Of a stretch of 64,000 bases of DNA, positions 26,122 to 34,285 are shown piece by piece. Numbering within the stretch: position 1 is the first letter of the stretch; every line of letters starts with the position of its first letter. Below the pieces are notes generated by a model that did not search any database, had not been told where the DNA came from, and was given only the letters and a program-made list of their open reading frames with translations. The DNA is from Candidatus Kryptoniota bacterium (lineage in GTDB: Bacteria; Bacteroidota; Ignavibacteria; Kryptoniales; JAKASW01). The stretch spans positions 1-64,000 of the forward strand of contig JAHECO010000009.1 of assembly GCA_024641705.1 (NCBI GenBank). The letters run 5' to 3'. Made by a program: the position numbers and the translations under genes.

Positions 26122-27138
26122 TTGAATAAGATCCGTGTTGGGATCATCGGATGCGGACTTGCAAGTACATGGCATATCGAATATTTGATATCGGATAAGC
26201 GTGTCGAGATCGTTGCATTGACAGATCCGAACCGCGATAATCTGGGGGCCGCTCTCGGAAGAATTTTAGAGAATAAGAAATCAGATATCGCGCAATACGA
26301 GAATTACGAGGCCATGCTCAAGAACAGCAAAATGGATGCTGTGTGTGTCCTCACTCCTCACAAGTATCACTACGAACAGATCAAGGCATCTCTCGAGATG
26401 AATTTGCACGTCCTTACAGAGAAGCCGCTCACTGTGTCTCCACTTGAATCCGCAGAACTTGTCTCGATGGCTTCCGACCGCAAACTTGTATTGTTCGTTG
26501 CGTACCAGTATCCGGGGAGGGGTGCGGTCAAGTATGTGCGTAACGCGGTGAAGTCCGGAGCATTGGGGAAGGTGGTTTACTTCAATGCTATGCTCGGCCT
26601 TCACTGGCACAAATTGACCGATGGCTGGAGACGCGACCCCAGGATTTCTGAAGGGGGCGTACTGGTCGACAGCGGCAGTCACCTGGTCGACCTGGTCCTG
26701 CATCTCACCGGAGCCAAGGTGAAGGAAGTATTTGCGTTCGCAGACCGCGACGGACAGAAAGTCGACGTTTTCAACTCTGCTCTCGTACGGTTTGACGAAG
26801 GTCGTACCGGTGTGATCTCGGCCGTCGGAGGCGGCCCTTTCCTGCTTGATGTTACTATCATCGGTGAGAAGGGCGCTATTACGATGCGCGATCTTGAAGT
26901 GATCACACACGTGGACGAGAAGGATTTCGTCGGGGAGATCGGTACATATCACGAGCACAACCGGTGTACCCGTGCACTAGTCCCGGCAACCACACTTCCG
27001 GCGGAAGAATTCACCGATGCGGTCTGCTCAGGCGATCTATCGGCTTCCAACGGGATAAGGGCTGTAAATGTCGGAAGGTTTACCGAAGCGGTCTATGAAT
27101 CGATCGAGACTAATAAACCGGTAATTGTGAAAGCCTGA
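26122..27138 (+). CDS. Gfo/Idh/MocA-family oxidoreductase
   Basis: NAD(P)-dependent sugar oxidoreductase of 338 residues. N-terminal Rossmann motif is RVGIIGCGLASTWHIEYL; the family block 'VLTPHKYHYEQIKASLEMNLHVLTEKPLTVS' holds the conserved EKP lysine. A C-terminal alpha/beta domain includes 'EGGVLVDSGSHLVDLVLHL'. Start is TTG at 26122 after GAAGAGG. It precedes a TIM-barrel isomerase by 9 bases, a pairing common in inositol and rare-sugar catabolism. The actual sugar is not known. Confidence 0.9.
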   Translation: MNKIRVGIIGCGLASTWHIEYLISDKRVEIVALTDPNRDNLGAALGRILENKKSDIAQYENYEAMLKNSKMDAVCVLTPHKYHYEQIKASLEMNLHVLTEKPLTVSPLESAELVSMASDRKLVLFVAYQYPGRGAVKYVRNAVKSGALGKVVYFNAMLGLHWHKLTDGWRRDPRISEGGVLVDSGSHLVDLVLHLTGAKVKEVFAFADRDGQKVDVFNSALVRFDEGRTGVISAVGGGPFLLDVTIIGEKGAITMRDLEVITHVDEKDFVGEIGTYHEHNRCTRALVPATTLPAEEFTDAVCSGDLSASNGIRAVNVGRFTEAVYESIETNKPVIVKA

Positions 27139-27147
27139 GGAAGACCG

Positions 27148-27978
27148 ATGAGACTGGGAATTTCGATTGAACTGTATAAGATGGACGAACTTGAGGAAAA
27201 AGTCGGAGCGGCCTCGTCTTGCGGTTTTAAGTATTGTCAGATGTTTCTTAGAGAGGTTGAGATTACCGAAAAAACGGTGACCAGAGTTGCGGATGTCTGC
27301 AAGTCTCACGGCTTGAAGATTGGACCTGTTGGGGCATATGCTAATCCGCTTCGTCCGGATGAAGCACCGATGGGATGGACGATGAGCAAGGTGAAAAGGA
27401 TGATCGAGCTTCTGCCCTTGCTGGAGACCAATGAAGTGGTTATTTGGAGCGGAACCGCGAGTAAAGGCCTCCTCTCATACGCCGAGGGCAACTTTGGAAA
27501 AGAAGCTTTTCAGACATTGGCGAGAATATCGGAGGAACTGCTCACGTTACTCCAAGGCGTCAACGGTGTCCTGACTTTCGAGCCGTACTATACACATGTC
27601 CTTCATGACATAACCTCTATCCTAACATTGTCGGATACCGTCCGGTCCGAACGACTGAAAGTAATTATGGATCCTCCTAACTATATCTCGCCTGACGACT
27701 ATGCCAAACGGGACGACAGAATGGTTGAATTGATCGAGCGTCTTCAATCTCATATAGGGGCGGTTCATTTCAAAGACTTCAGGCTGATGCCGGACGGGGC
27801 ATGGGATTATCCCGGACCGGGAGGCGGGACGATGAATTATCCGCTCCTCCTTCAGAAGCTCGCTTCCTGCGGCTATTCTTCCTGGGGAATAATTGAGCAC
27901 GTAAAGCCGGCGGAATACGCGTCGGCCAAAGCATTCATCGAGTCACAACTCAAAACGGCAACGGCAGGACTGCAGTGA
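27148..27978 (+). CDS. Sugar phosphate isomerase/epimerase-type TIM-barrel protein
   Basis: A 276-residue xylose-isomerase-like (AP_endonuc_2) TIM barrel. Metal-binding regions expected of this fold are seen: 'VLTFEPYYTHVLHD' (Glu), 'VIMDPPNYISPDD' (Asp), 'IGAVHFKDFRL' (His) and 'SWGIIEHVKP' (Glu). The family includes IolE, hydroxypyruvate isomerase and 3-keto sugar epimerases. It follows the Gfo/Idh/MocA gene and overlaps the next start (GTGA), so the three are translationally coupled. Specific reaction unknown. Confidence 0.85.
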   Translation: MRLGISIELYKMDELEEKVGAASSCGFKYCQMFLREVEITEKTVTRVADVCKSHGLKIGPVGAYANPLRPDEAPMGWTMSKVKRMIELLPLLETNEVVIWSGTASKGLLSYAEGNFGKEAFQTLARISEELLTLLQGVNGVLTFEPYYTHVLHDITSILTLSDTVRSERLKVIMDPPNYISPDDYAKRDDRMVELIERLQSHIGAVHFKDFRLMPDGAWDYPGPGGGTMNYPLLLQKLASCGYSSWGIIEHVKPAEYASAKAFIESQLKTATAGLQ

Positions 27979-30293
27979 ATATACGTGACACCCTGAAGAA
28001 GGCAAGAAGAATCGCGATGGCATCGCCAAATGTCGCGGTCGAACAGACAGTGGTTAATGGACTGATGGTCCTTTTCCCTCAGCTTGAGCGCAGGGAACTC
28101 GGAGAGCTTGACGGTCTCAGCGAGCCCGCTATAAGGGTCGGTGTGATGAGTTCGCTCTCGCTCTCTGCAAGATTCAAAGTCCCTCCGGCAGCAGAGCGTA
28201 ATTGGATGTTTCTGAGAGTCGATGCGGACGGCAACGTTGATATCCTTTCATCCGTGTCGCACTTGCTCTACCTGGCCTTTACGATGGTGACGGAAGAGCT
28301 CAACGACCGCGACGTAAACGAGTACCGCGATGGCAGGTTGATTTATCCGGCTTTTGCCAGCCAGCGTCCCCTGTACGATCTGTTCGCAACCCAGCACGCG
28401 CGTTCCGTCCGAAATTTTGACAGGGTCGATTATTTTCGTTCGCTCGCGAGATCGGGTTTTTCTCATGCAGAGGTGAACGGTCTGGCCTTCCCGGTCGCGC
28501 TTGAAAAAGGACCGAAGGATGAGGTGTATTCGCGATTCTACACGTATTGTCCTTCGTTGGATCAATTTGTGTCCAGCGCGCTCAATACCGGTACTTATGA
28601 TGAAGAGTACCTGCAAGCCAATCTGAATTACCTTAAGACAAACGCCGAGTTAGCTGAAAAGTACGGTCTCACACCTGGAATAGTCTGCTTTGAACCGCGC
28701 TCAGTGCCGGAAAGCCTATTGCGGCGATACCCGATGTTGCGGGGTGCTCGTGTCGACCATCCGATGAGAAGTTTCGAACCGCGATACAATCTCTCGGTAG
28801 CGCACCCGATAGTTAGAGAGCACTACGCGGAAATGCTCGACAAGCTGATGAAGGAAGTCCCGTCCCTGGGATATATGTCAATCTGGTCAAATGACAGTGG
28901 CGCAGGATTCGAATATACGAACTCGCTTTATGTCGGCAGAAATGGCGGGGGGTATCTAGTCCGTGAATGGCTGGGAAGCGGAGAAATCGAAGCGGCTGCA
29001 GCTACGAACCTGGTGCGCTTCATGAAGCTGCTCCGTGACTCCGCCAGGAAGACGAATCCGGAATTCCGGGTGCTTCTGCGAATGGAACCATTTTGGCTTG
29101 AGCACGACCATATTCTGGATCAGCTTGAGGAGGGGCTGGACCTCGAAGTATCTTCATTGAAAGGGAAAGGCTGGGAACTTTCTTACAGGCATCCGACATT
29201 CGGCGAAGATGTCCAGATTCACACGACGGCACTGCACAACAGGTTTGAATCGGAAGAGAAGGTGCACCTTGAAGAGCTGGCGGAGAAAGGGGTGAGCGCC
29301 GACGTAGTCTTCGCACCGGGAATAATATGGAATCATGAACCTCTCATAGGAATTCCATTCCCCCATCTGGTCTACGAGAAGCTCCGCGACATGAAGATGG
29401 CTGGGGTCAAGAACGTTTGCGTTCTGGGTGGGAACACGCCGGAGCGTTTTGCCCCCTTCAATATCAACCAGGAACTTGTTCGTGCGTTCGAGGCTGACAG
29501 AGAATTCGAGGTCGAACCTTTCCTCGAACGTAAATCAGTGGAGTGGGCCGGGCCGTCCGCATCCATCGCCCGAAAGCTTTGGAAGCTGACGGACGATGCT
29601 GTCCGGGCATTTCCCATTCCGATCTGGATATATGCTGCATGGGGAGTGTGGTACAGGCTGGCAGTGAGGCCAGTTGTTCCAAATATCGAAGCTATCCCGG
29701 AGCAAGACCGCGCGTACTATGAGAAATTTTTGTTGGCTACCCCGCACAATCGATGCAGGGTCGATTTTCGGTACGATGTGGGTTTTGACCTGTTGGCCCC
29801 AGACCGGGCGTGGAGGGCCGTTGATTTCATTGACAAGAACTGTCTCCCCCCGTTGGAGCTCGCGGTCGGATTGGCTTATGATGAGCGCCTCGAAAGTAGG
29901 GACGAAAGGAGCCTTCGATTCACGACGGATCAATGGGAAAGGCTGCGGGGGCTGAGGTGTTGGATGAGGACTCAACGCAATGTCACTGGTTGGGTTGCAG
30001 GTGTGCACACGTACCTGCAATCGACGGACGGCGAAAAGAAATTACAGGCCAAGCGTCTGGTGCGGAGTGTTGTGTTAGACGAGATATCAAACACCGTGGA
30101 TTTGTTGGTTCTGTGGGACAAATCCACTTCGAACTGGATGATGGTCTCGGACGTAGGGGAAACGACTTTCATTTACTACAAGAATTTCGGGGAGTTGCTC
30201 AGAAGAAAGATAAACCTGATGACCGGGCACGAAGATGACGAGCCCCATGTTGATCCCGAGTTTCAGTGGCGTCTCTCGTCTTTTCACTTCTAG
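27975..30293 (+). CDS. Large cytoplasmic glycosidase-like protein, unassigned family (paralogue of 43709 gene)
   Basis: A 772-residue protein with GTG start overlapping the previous stop. No signal peptide is seen, so it is probably cytoplasmic. It is collinear with the exported protein at 43709: shared blocks include 'QANLNYLKTNAELAEKYGL' against 'QANLNFLKRNVELAKEYGL', 'RGARVDHP', 'GYMSIWSNDSGAGFE' against 'SFIEIWSDDSGSGFE', and 'RPVVPNIEAIPEQDRAYYEKF' against 'RPFVPNIEAIPDSERAYYEKF'. An N-terminal small domain, a central TIM-barrel-like region and a helical C-terminus recall GH67/GH115 alpha-glucuronidases, but I cannot place it in a known family. A role on uronate-bearing oligosaccharides is inferred. 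Confidence 0.55.
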   Translation: MNIRDTLKKARRIAMASPNVAVEQTVVNGLMVLFPQLERRELGELDGLSEPAIRVGVMSSLSLSARFKVPPAAERNWMFLRVDADGNVDILSSVSHLLYLAFTMVTEELNDRDVNEYRDGRLIYPAFASQRPLYDLFATQHARSVRNFDRVDYFRSLARSGFSHAEVNGLAFPVALEKGPKDEVYSRFYTYCPSLDQFVSSALNTGTYDEEYLQANLNYLKTNAELAEKYGLTPGIVCFEPRSVPESLLRRYPMLRGARVDHPMRSFEPRYNLSVAHPIVREHYAEMLDKLMKEVPSLGYMSIWSNDSGAGFEYTNSLYVGRNGGGYLVREWLGSGEIEAAAATNLVRFMKLLRDSARKTNPEFRVLLRMEPFWLEHDHILDQLEEGLDLEVSSLKGKGWELSYRHPTFGEDVQIHTTALHNRFESEEKVHLEELAEKGVSADVVFAPGIIWNHEPLIGIPFPHLVYEKLRDMKMAGVKNVCVLGGNTPERFAPFNINQELVRAFEADREFEVEPFLERKSVEWAGPSASIARKLWKLTDDAVRAFPIPIWIYAAWGVWYRLAVRPVVPNIEAIPEQDRAYYEKFLLATPHNRCRVDFRYDVGFDLLAPDRAWRAVDFIDKNCLPPLELAVGLAYDERLESRDERSLRFTTDQWERLRGLRCWMRTQRNVTGWVAGVHTYLQSTDGEKKLQAKRLVRSVVLDEISNTVDLLVLWDKSTSNWMMVSDVGETTFIYYKNFGELLRRKINLMTGHEDDEPHVDPEFQWRLSSFHF

Positions 30294-30514
30294 AACATCG
30301 ACAGAAAGGGCGGCAGCATAGCTGATGCGGAGGGGGAGAAACGGAACCTACGGTTCTTAACTCAACAAATATGCATCACCGCGATTATGAACACGCGAGG
30401 CCTGCCATTTTAGTATGTTCTGGAGCTCTTCAAGAGCCATTAAGCGGAATCTTCGCGCCTATCGAAAAGCCACTGGTCATACGCCCGGCATTTTCCCAAA
30501 ATGACCTTAAATGT

Positions 30515-30642
30515 GAATGACACAAGGATTCTCGTTTCTTCAATTCAGGACAAGCGAAGGTACGCAATTCACGGCATGCGTGAATTCTCAAAACCTTTGT
30601 GTGTCATTCGTGGTCACGAACACCTTGCGTTTTGAGAAATTC
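30515..30642. repeat. Cluster of nested inverted repeats upstream of promoter B
   Basis: Four inverted repeats are packed into 128 bases. GAATGACACAAGG (30515-30527) pairs with CCTTTGTGTGTCATTC (30594-30609). AATTCACG pairs with CGTGAATT (30566-30586). GAATTCTCAAAAC (30582-30594) pairs with GTTTTGAGAAATTC (30629-30642). TCGTG pairs with CACGA (30608-30619). The 3' arm of the second overlaps the 5' arm of the third, so these two stems exclude each other. The rest of the gap from 30294 to 30660 holds no gene; the 67-residue frame at 30517 is probably spurious. Confidence 0.6.
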
Positions 30643-30663
30643 CATATTGGTGTCAAATTCCTA

Positions 30664-30692
30664 TTGACACGACGTTCGGAATGTATTAATAT
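30664..30692 (+). promoter_or_regulatory. Promoter B (sigma70-type, TTGACA-N17-TAATAT)
   Basis: TTGACA at 30664-30669 and TAATAT at 30687-30692 have a 17-base spacer, the same geometry as promoter A. It would drive the receptor operon (31280-37805). Confidence 0.8.
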
Positions 30693-31279
30693 CCTCAATG
30701 ATGAAACGTCATTTTATTAGTGGAACGGCCTTGTGTCTCAGTAGAGGTTGAGGTGGTTCGCCTGAGAATTTAACCGCGATTTCCGGAGTACCAGATTTCA
30801 TGATAAGTAAGCGATCTAATGCGGTCCCCAAAACGGCTTTTGCCGGTTCGTTTATCCCCCCATTCGTTGCACTCATTTCTCAAGAAATATCCAGTCGATC
30901 TCAATTACTGCTCACAGTTGAAATAAGCAAAGTAATAAAGATAGTTCCCGAACTTGTTCTAAGCGCTCGGGATTGATTTCTGTTCCTTTGCCTGCCCATT
31001 GCAGGCAATACCGGTCACAACGTTGTGGCTGAGATGGCGAAGCTGTAAACATGGCCAGCATACGGGCTGTGGATAGGAACAATGATTATTCGCGCTACGG
31101 GGCACCGTTCTTGCCTCGCAGCGGGGATCAAAGACTGAATCTTCATAATCAGTAAGAGAAGGAGGTAAAAGACGCACAATGAGTGAAGAAAGGGGTAATC
31201 GGTGAAATCACCGAAACAAAGTTCAAGTTGCTCGGAAGATATTGGCAAACATCAAGCTTATCAAATAAGGAGGCCCTTT
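30693..31279 (+). promoter_or_regulatory. Leader B: long 5' untranslated region homologous to leader A
   Basis: About 580 bases before the receptor gene. Box 1 is at 30704-30726, GATTTC at 30794, ATCTAAT at 30814 and box 2 at 31024-31046, in the same order as leader A. Box 2 again opens a micro-frame, ATG GCG AAG CTG TAA (MAKL). An 8-bp hairpin TTGCCTGC/GCAGGCAA sits at 30988-31008. Further on are a 34-codon frame (31051-31155) and an eight-codon frame MSEERGNR (31179-31205) after AAGGAGG. A perfect 7-bp inverted repeat TCGGTGA-AA-TCACCGA follows at 31199-31214. Which, if any, small frame is translated is unknown. Confidence 0.65.
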
Positions 31280-34246
31280 ATGAGGAGCTTTACTCAGGCT
31301 TTGTATCTGTTCGTCGCGATCACAATTTTGTCGACCGCCGCAGCGTTTGCAAGCGGTGGTAAATTGACAGGAAAAGTGGTCGATGCGAAGTCAGGCGAGC
31401 CGATTGTTGGAGCGAGCGTGCGCGTTGACGACACGCAGTTAGGCACCGCAGTTGGTCTTAGCGGCACATACGTTATACTCAATATTCCCCCCAAGACTTA
31501 TAGCGTGACTGTTACGGCAGTAGGCTATACGAAAACGACGGTGCGAGGAATAGTTATTAATTCGGATCTCACGACTTTCCAGGACTTTGAAGTCGAACCG
31601 GCCACGGTCGGACTACCTGAAGTGGTCGTTGAAGCACGGAGAAAAGTGATCGACATTACCCAGACTAGCGGCCGATCGATCATGACGGCAACGCAGATTG
31701 CGTCTCTTCCAGCCGCCAACATGAAGGAGATTCTAGCGACCTCGCCTAGTACATTCAATGGTTATGTTCGCGGCGGCAAACGATTTGAAACTTCCTATGT
31801 GATAGACGGTATAGATCTATCGGATAAGACATACGAAGCGGCCAATAACGGAAACAGCCTTTTCACTACTTACCTGGCTGTCAACCTGAGCTTCAGGCAG
31901 GACAATAACCTCGTCGATGTTGGGTCGGACGCGCTACAGGAGGTTTCGGTAAACACCACTTCTAGCCTTAAGTACTCGCCTGCAACTGCCGGTGTTGTTG
32001 ATATGACCCTGAAGCAGGGGTCAGGTAAAATCACCGGCCAGGCCACCGTAAAATATGCTTCGAGCCTTCAGGCGGGGGGGATGAATGTTTACACTGGTCT
32101 GCTTCCGGACGGGACTACCGCCGAGTCAAAGTACTTGGATGAGAAAGCTTCCCTCGTGGCAGCCGGGAATACCGCCAAGGCTGACAGATACACATGGACT
32201 CCGAATGAATATTGGTATGCAAACAAACCGACGGAAAATGTCCAGATCAATTTGGCAGGCGGAATAACGAATAACCTCGGCTTCATGGTGGACACCAAGT
32301 ACATTAACTCTTACGGCATGTATCCTAATGATTTCAACCGGTCCCTGAATGCCACTGCGACGCTTGACTGGACCATTAAGCCGACCTTGAAGTTGACTGC
32401 TATCGGCATCCTTTCAGACCAGGGCTATTTTCTCGGGTGGAGAAACAGCATGTATAACGAGAACTTCAAGTTCTACCTGCAGGGTGTCCCACGTTATGCT
32501 TTGGGCACTGCAGCCGGGAGTTTGAAACTGGTCAATACACTTTCGGACAAGACATATTATGAAATTCAGGGGACCTACACCGATAGCCCTGATGAAGTAG
32601 GATTCATACAAAGCGGCGGACAGATAAATCCGCTCGGAGTGACAACAGGGAATTTTATTACATTTGCAGATCCGGCTCAAATAAAGCAATATGTGAGCAA
32701 TATCGATTTGACGAAGTACTTCTCGGTAGCTCCTCAGAATGAAACGCCGTCTGCGGCTTCCTTCCCGTCATCCGGTCCTTATAAGCTGTCGAGACCCGGT
32801 GTTTACTATGAGAACCAGGACGTCCAACAATTCAACATACGGGGCGATATAAACAGCCAGATTAACAGCCACCATCTACTCTCGGCAGGTGTGAACCTCC
32901 AGCTCTACAACTATCACAACCTAAGAAGGTTCTCGCCGAGCGGGTATGTCGACGTGGAAGACTATACTGTTCATCCAAAGCAGTACGGGATTTATGCTCA
33001 GGATAGGATGGATTATTCAGGTGTGATAGTCAATGTTGGTTTGCGTGTCGATGGATGGGATGCCGGTGCCAAGGAGATCGGTAATTTCTTCGCACCATAC
33101 ACCCTTGTTCCTGACAGTGAGGTCTTTGGAGGTGTCAACACGAATGGGACACCCGAAGTCGTCCACTTCAATGACATGGTTGTCAACAGGACTAAGACTG
33201 TTCCCGTAAAATGGCTGTTTGAGCCGATGATAGGTATTTCGCACCCGATTTCGGATAGAGCTTCAATGTACTATTCGTTCTCCAGGACGATGCAGCCACT
33301 GCCGTTTTCGGCTCTGTATGGTCTCTCATATCAGAAGTTTCATACGTCCCTGCCCAACGTTTCTCTGGTGAGTCAGGATCCGATGAAGTCAACCAATTAC
33401 GAGATGGGATTGCAGTACGCGATATCGAATTATCTCGGAATCAACGTGAGTGCATATTACAGGACCATTAGTAACTATAACCAGATGGCATTCGGAGTCG
33501 TGCCGAGGAACGGCATTGCGTCCACTTATTACGTTTACTTCTACGGCGGCAACGCGGATGCGCGCGGTATTGAATTGACGATGCGGAGCACCGCTCTGCC
33601 GGTCGGCAGTTTCATGAGGTTGACTGGTGTTTTGACTTACTCCTATAGCTACGTACGCGCACTGGTCGGCGGGACTGCTCTGCGCGGTCAGAACACATCC
33701 ATGTTCTACACTACTACTGGTGACAGCGCGACATATGATGGCGGTCTCCCGTTCGGAAACGTAAGCAATTACGCGGGATACGAACGGTCGATACTTGGCT
33801 CAAACTCCTCCAGCTACGGTGGGTATAACAGGCCCAATCGTCTGACCCTGATACTTAATTTCGATATCCCGAGGCCCATCAGCTCTGTTGCCGCAGACTT
33901 TCGCCTGAACACCTTCACAACGTACCAGAGCGGCTTCCTCTATCCAATCAGTGCTGCTGATCCTCGTTCGAGAGAAATCGGGACAGCTCCTTATAACATG
34001 AGGACCGACTTGAGGCTTGAGGCAGATTTTGCGGTCGATGGGTTAAGGTTCGCGCCGTTTGTAGAAGTGCTGAACGTCTTCAACAGAGTGAATATTATCG
34101 GTTACGACAACAGCACTGCGGGTCAACTTCTTTGGGAACAAAAAGGTGTCCCCACCGGTCTTTATGGACGGGCAGTGCTTCCTGACGGATCGAGCGTTTA
34201 TGACATCGGTAGAGAGGTGTACTTTGGCGTGTCGATCGGTTTCTGA
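31280..34246 (+). CDS. TonB-dependent receptor, SusC-like with carboxypeptidase-regulatory N-domain
   Basis: Outer-membrane energised importer. The ORF track starts at 31202; ATG 31280 with AAGGAGG upstream opens a clean signal peptide (MRSFTQALYLFVAITILSTA), so the precursor is 988 residues. After the signal comes a carboxypeptidase-D regulatory-like domain ('LTGKVVDAKSGEPIVGASVRV', about 30-105), then the plug ('IMTATQIASLPAANMKEIL'), then a long beta-barrel ending in aromatic 'YFGVSIGF'. It likely imports oligosaccharides produced by the island's exported enzymes. No SusD-like lipoprotein follows; instead a large secreted protein and a PorV-like protein do. Confidence 0.9.
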   Translation: MRSFTQALYLFVAITILSTAAAFASGGKLTGKVVDAKSGEPIVGASVRVDDTQLGTAVGLSGTYVILNIPPKTYSVTVTAVGYTKTTVRGIVINSDLTTFQDFEVEPATVGLPEVVVEARRKVIDITQTSGRSIMTATQIASLPAANMKEILATSPSTFNGYVRGGKRFETSYVIDGIDLSDKTYEAANNGNSLFTTYLAVNLSFRQDNNLVDVGSDALQEVSVNTTSSLKYSPATAGVVDMTLKQGSGKITGQATVKYASSLQAGGMNVYTGLLPDGTTAESKYLDEKASLVAAGNTAKADRYTWTPNEYWYANKPTENVQINLAGGITNNLGFMVDTKYINSYGMYPNDFNRSLNATATLDWTIKPTLKLTAIGILSDQGYFLGWRNSMYNENFKFYLQGVPRYALGTAAGSLKLVNTLSDKTYYEIQGTYTDSPDEVGFIQSGGQINPLGVTTGNFITFADPAQIKQYVSNIDLTKYFSVAPQNETPSAASFPSSGPYKLSRPGVYYENQDVQQFNIRGDINSQINSHHLLSAGVNLQLYNYHNLRRFSPSGYVDVEDYTVHPKQYGIYAQDRMDYSGVIVNVGLRVDGWDAGAKEIGNFFAPYTLVPDSEVFGGVNTNGTPEVVHFNDMVVNRTKTVPVKWLFEPMIGISHPISDRASMYYSFSRTMQPLPFSALYGLSYQKFHTSLPNVSLVSQDPMKSTNYEMGLQYAISNYLGINVSAYYRTISNYNQMAFGVVPRNGIASTYYVYFYGGNADARGIELTMRSTALPVGSFMRLTGVLTYSYSYVRALVGGTALRGQNTSMFYTTTGDSATYDGGLPFGNVSNYAGYERSILGSNSSSYGGYNRPNRLTLILNFDIPRPISSVAADFRLNTFTTYQSGFLYPISAADPRSREIGTAPYNMRTDLRLEADFAVDGLRFAPFVEVLNVFNRVNIIGYDNSTAGQLLWEQKGVPTGLYGRAVLPDGSSVYDIGREVYFGVSIGF

Positions 34247-34285
34247 TATTTCATTCTGCAACGAAAATTTACAGGAGATAAGAAT

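Noticed and set aside
30517-30720. 67-residue ORF overlapping promoter B
   Set aside because: It lies across the inverted-repeat cluster and the -35/-10 boxes; the composition reflects the repeats rather than a protein.
30301-31279. Cobalamin riboswitch before the receptor or methyltransferase genes
   Set aside because: A GCCACTG string at 30468 caught my eye, but no B12-box or surrounding conserved cores were found, and it is upstream of promoter B.
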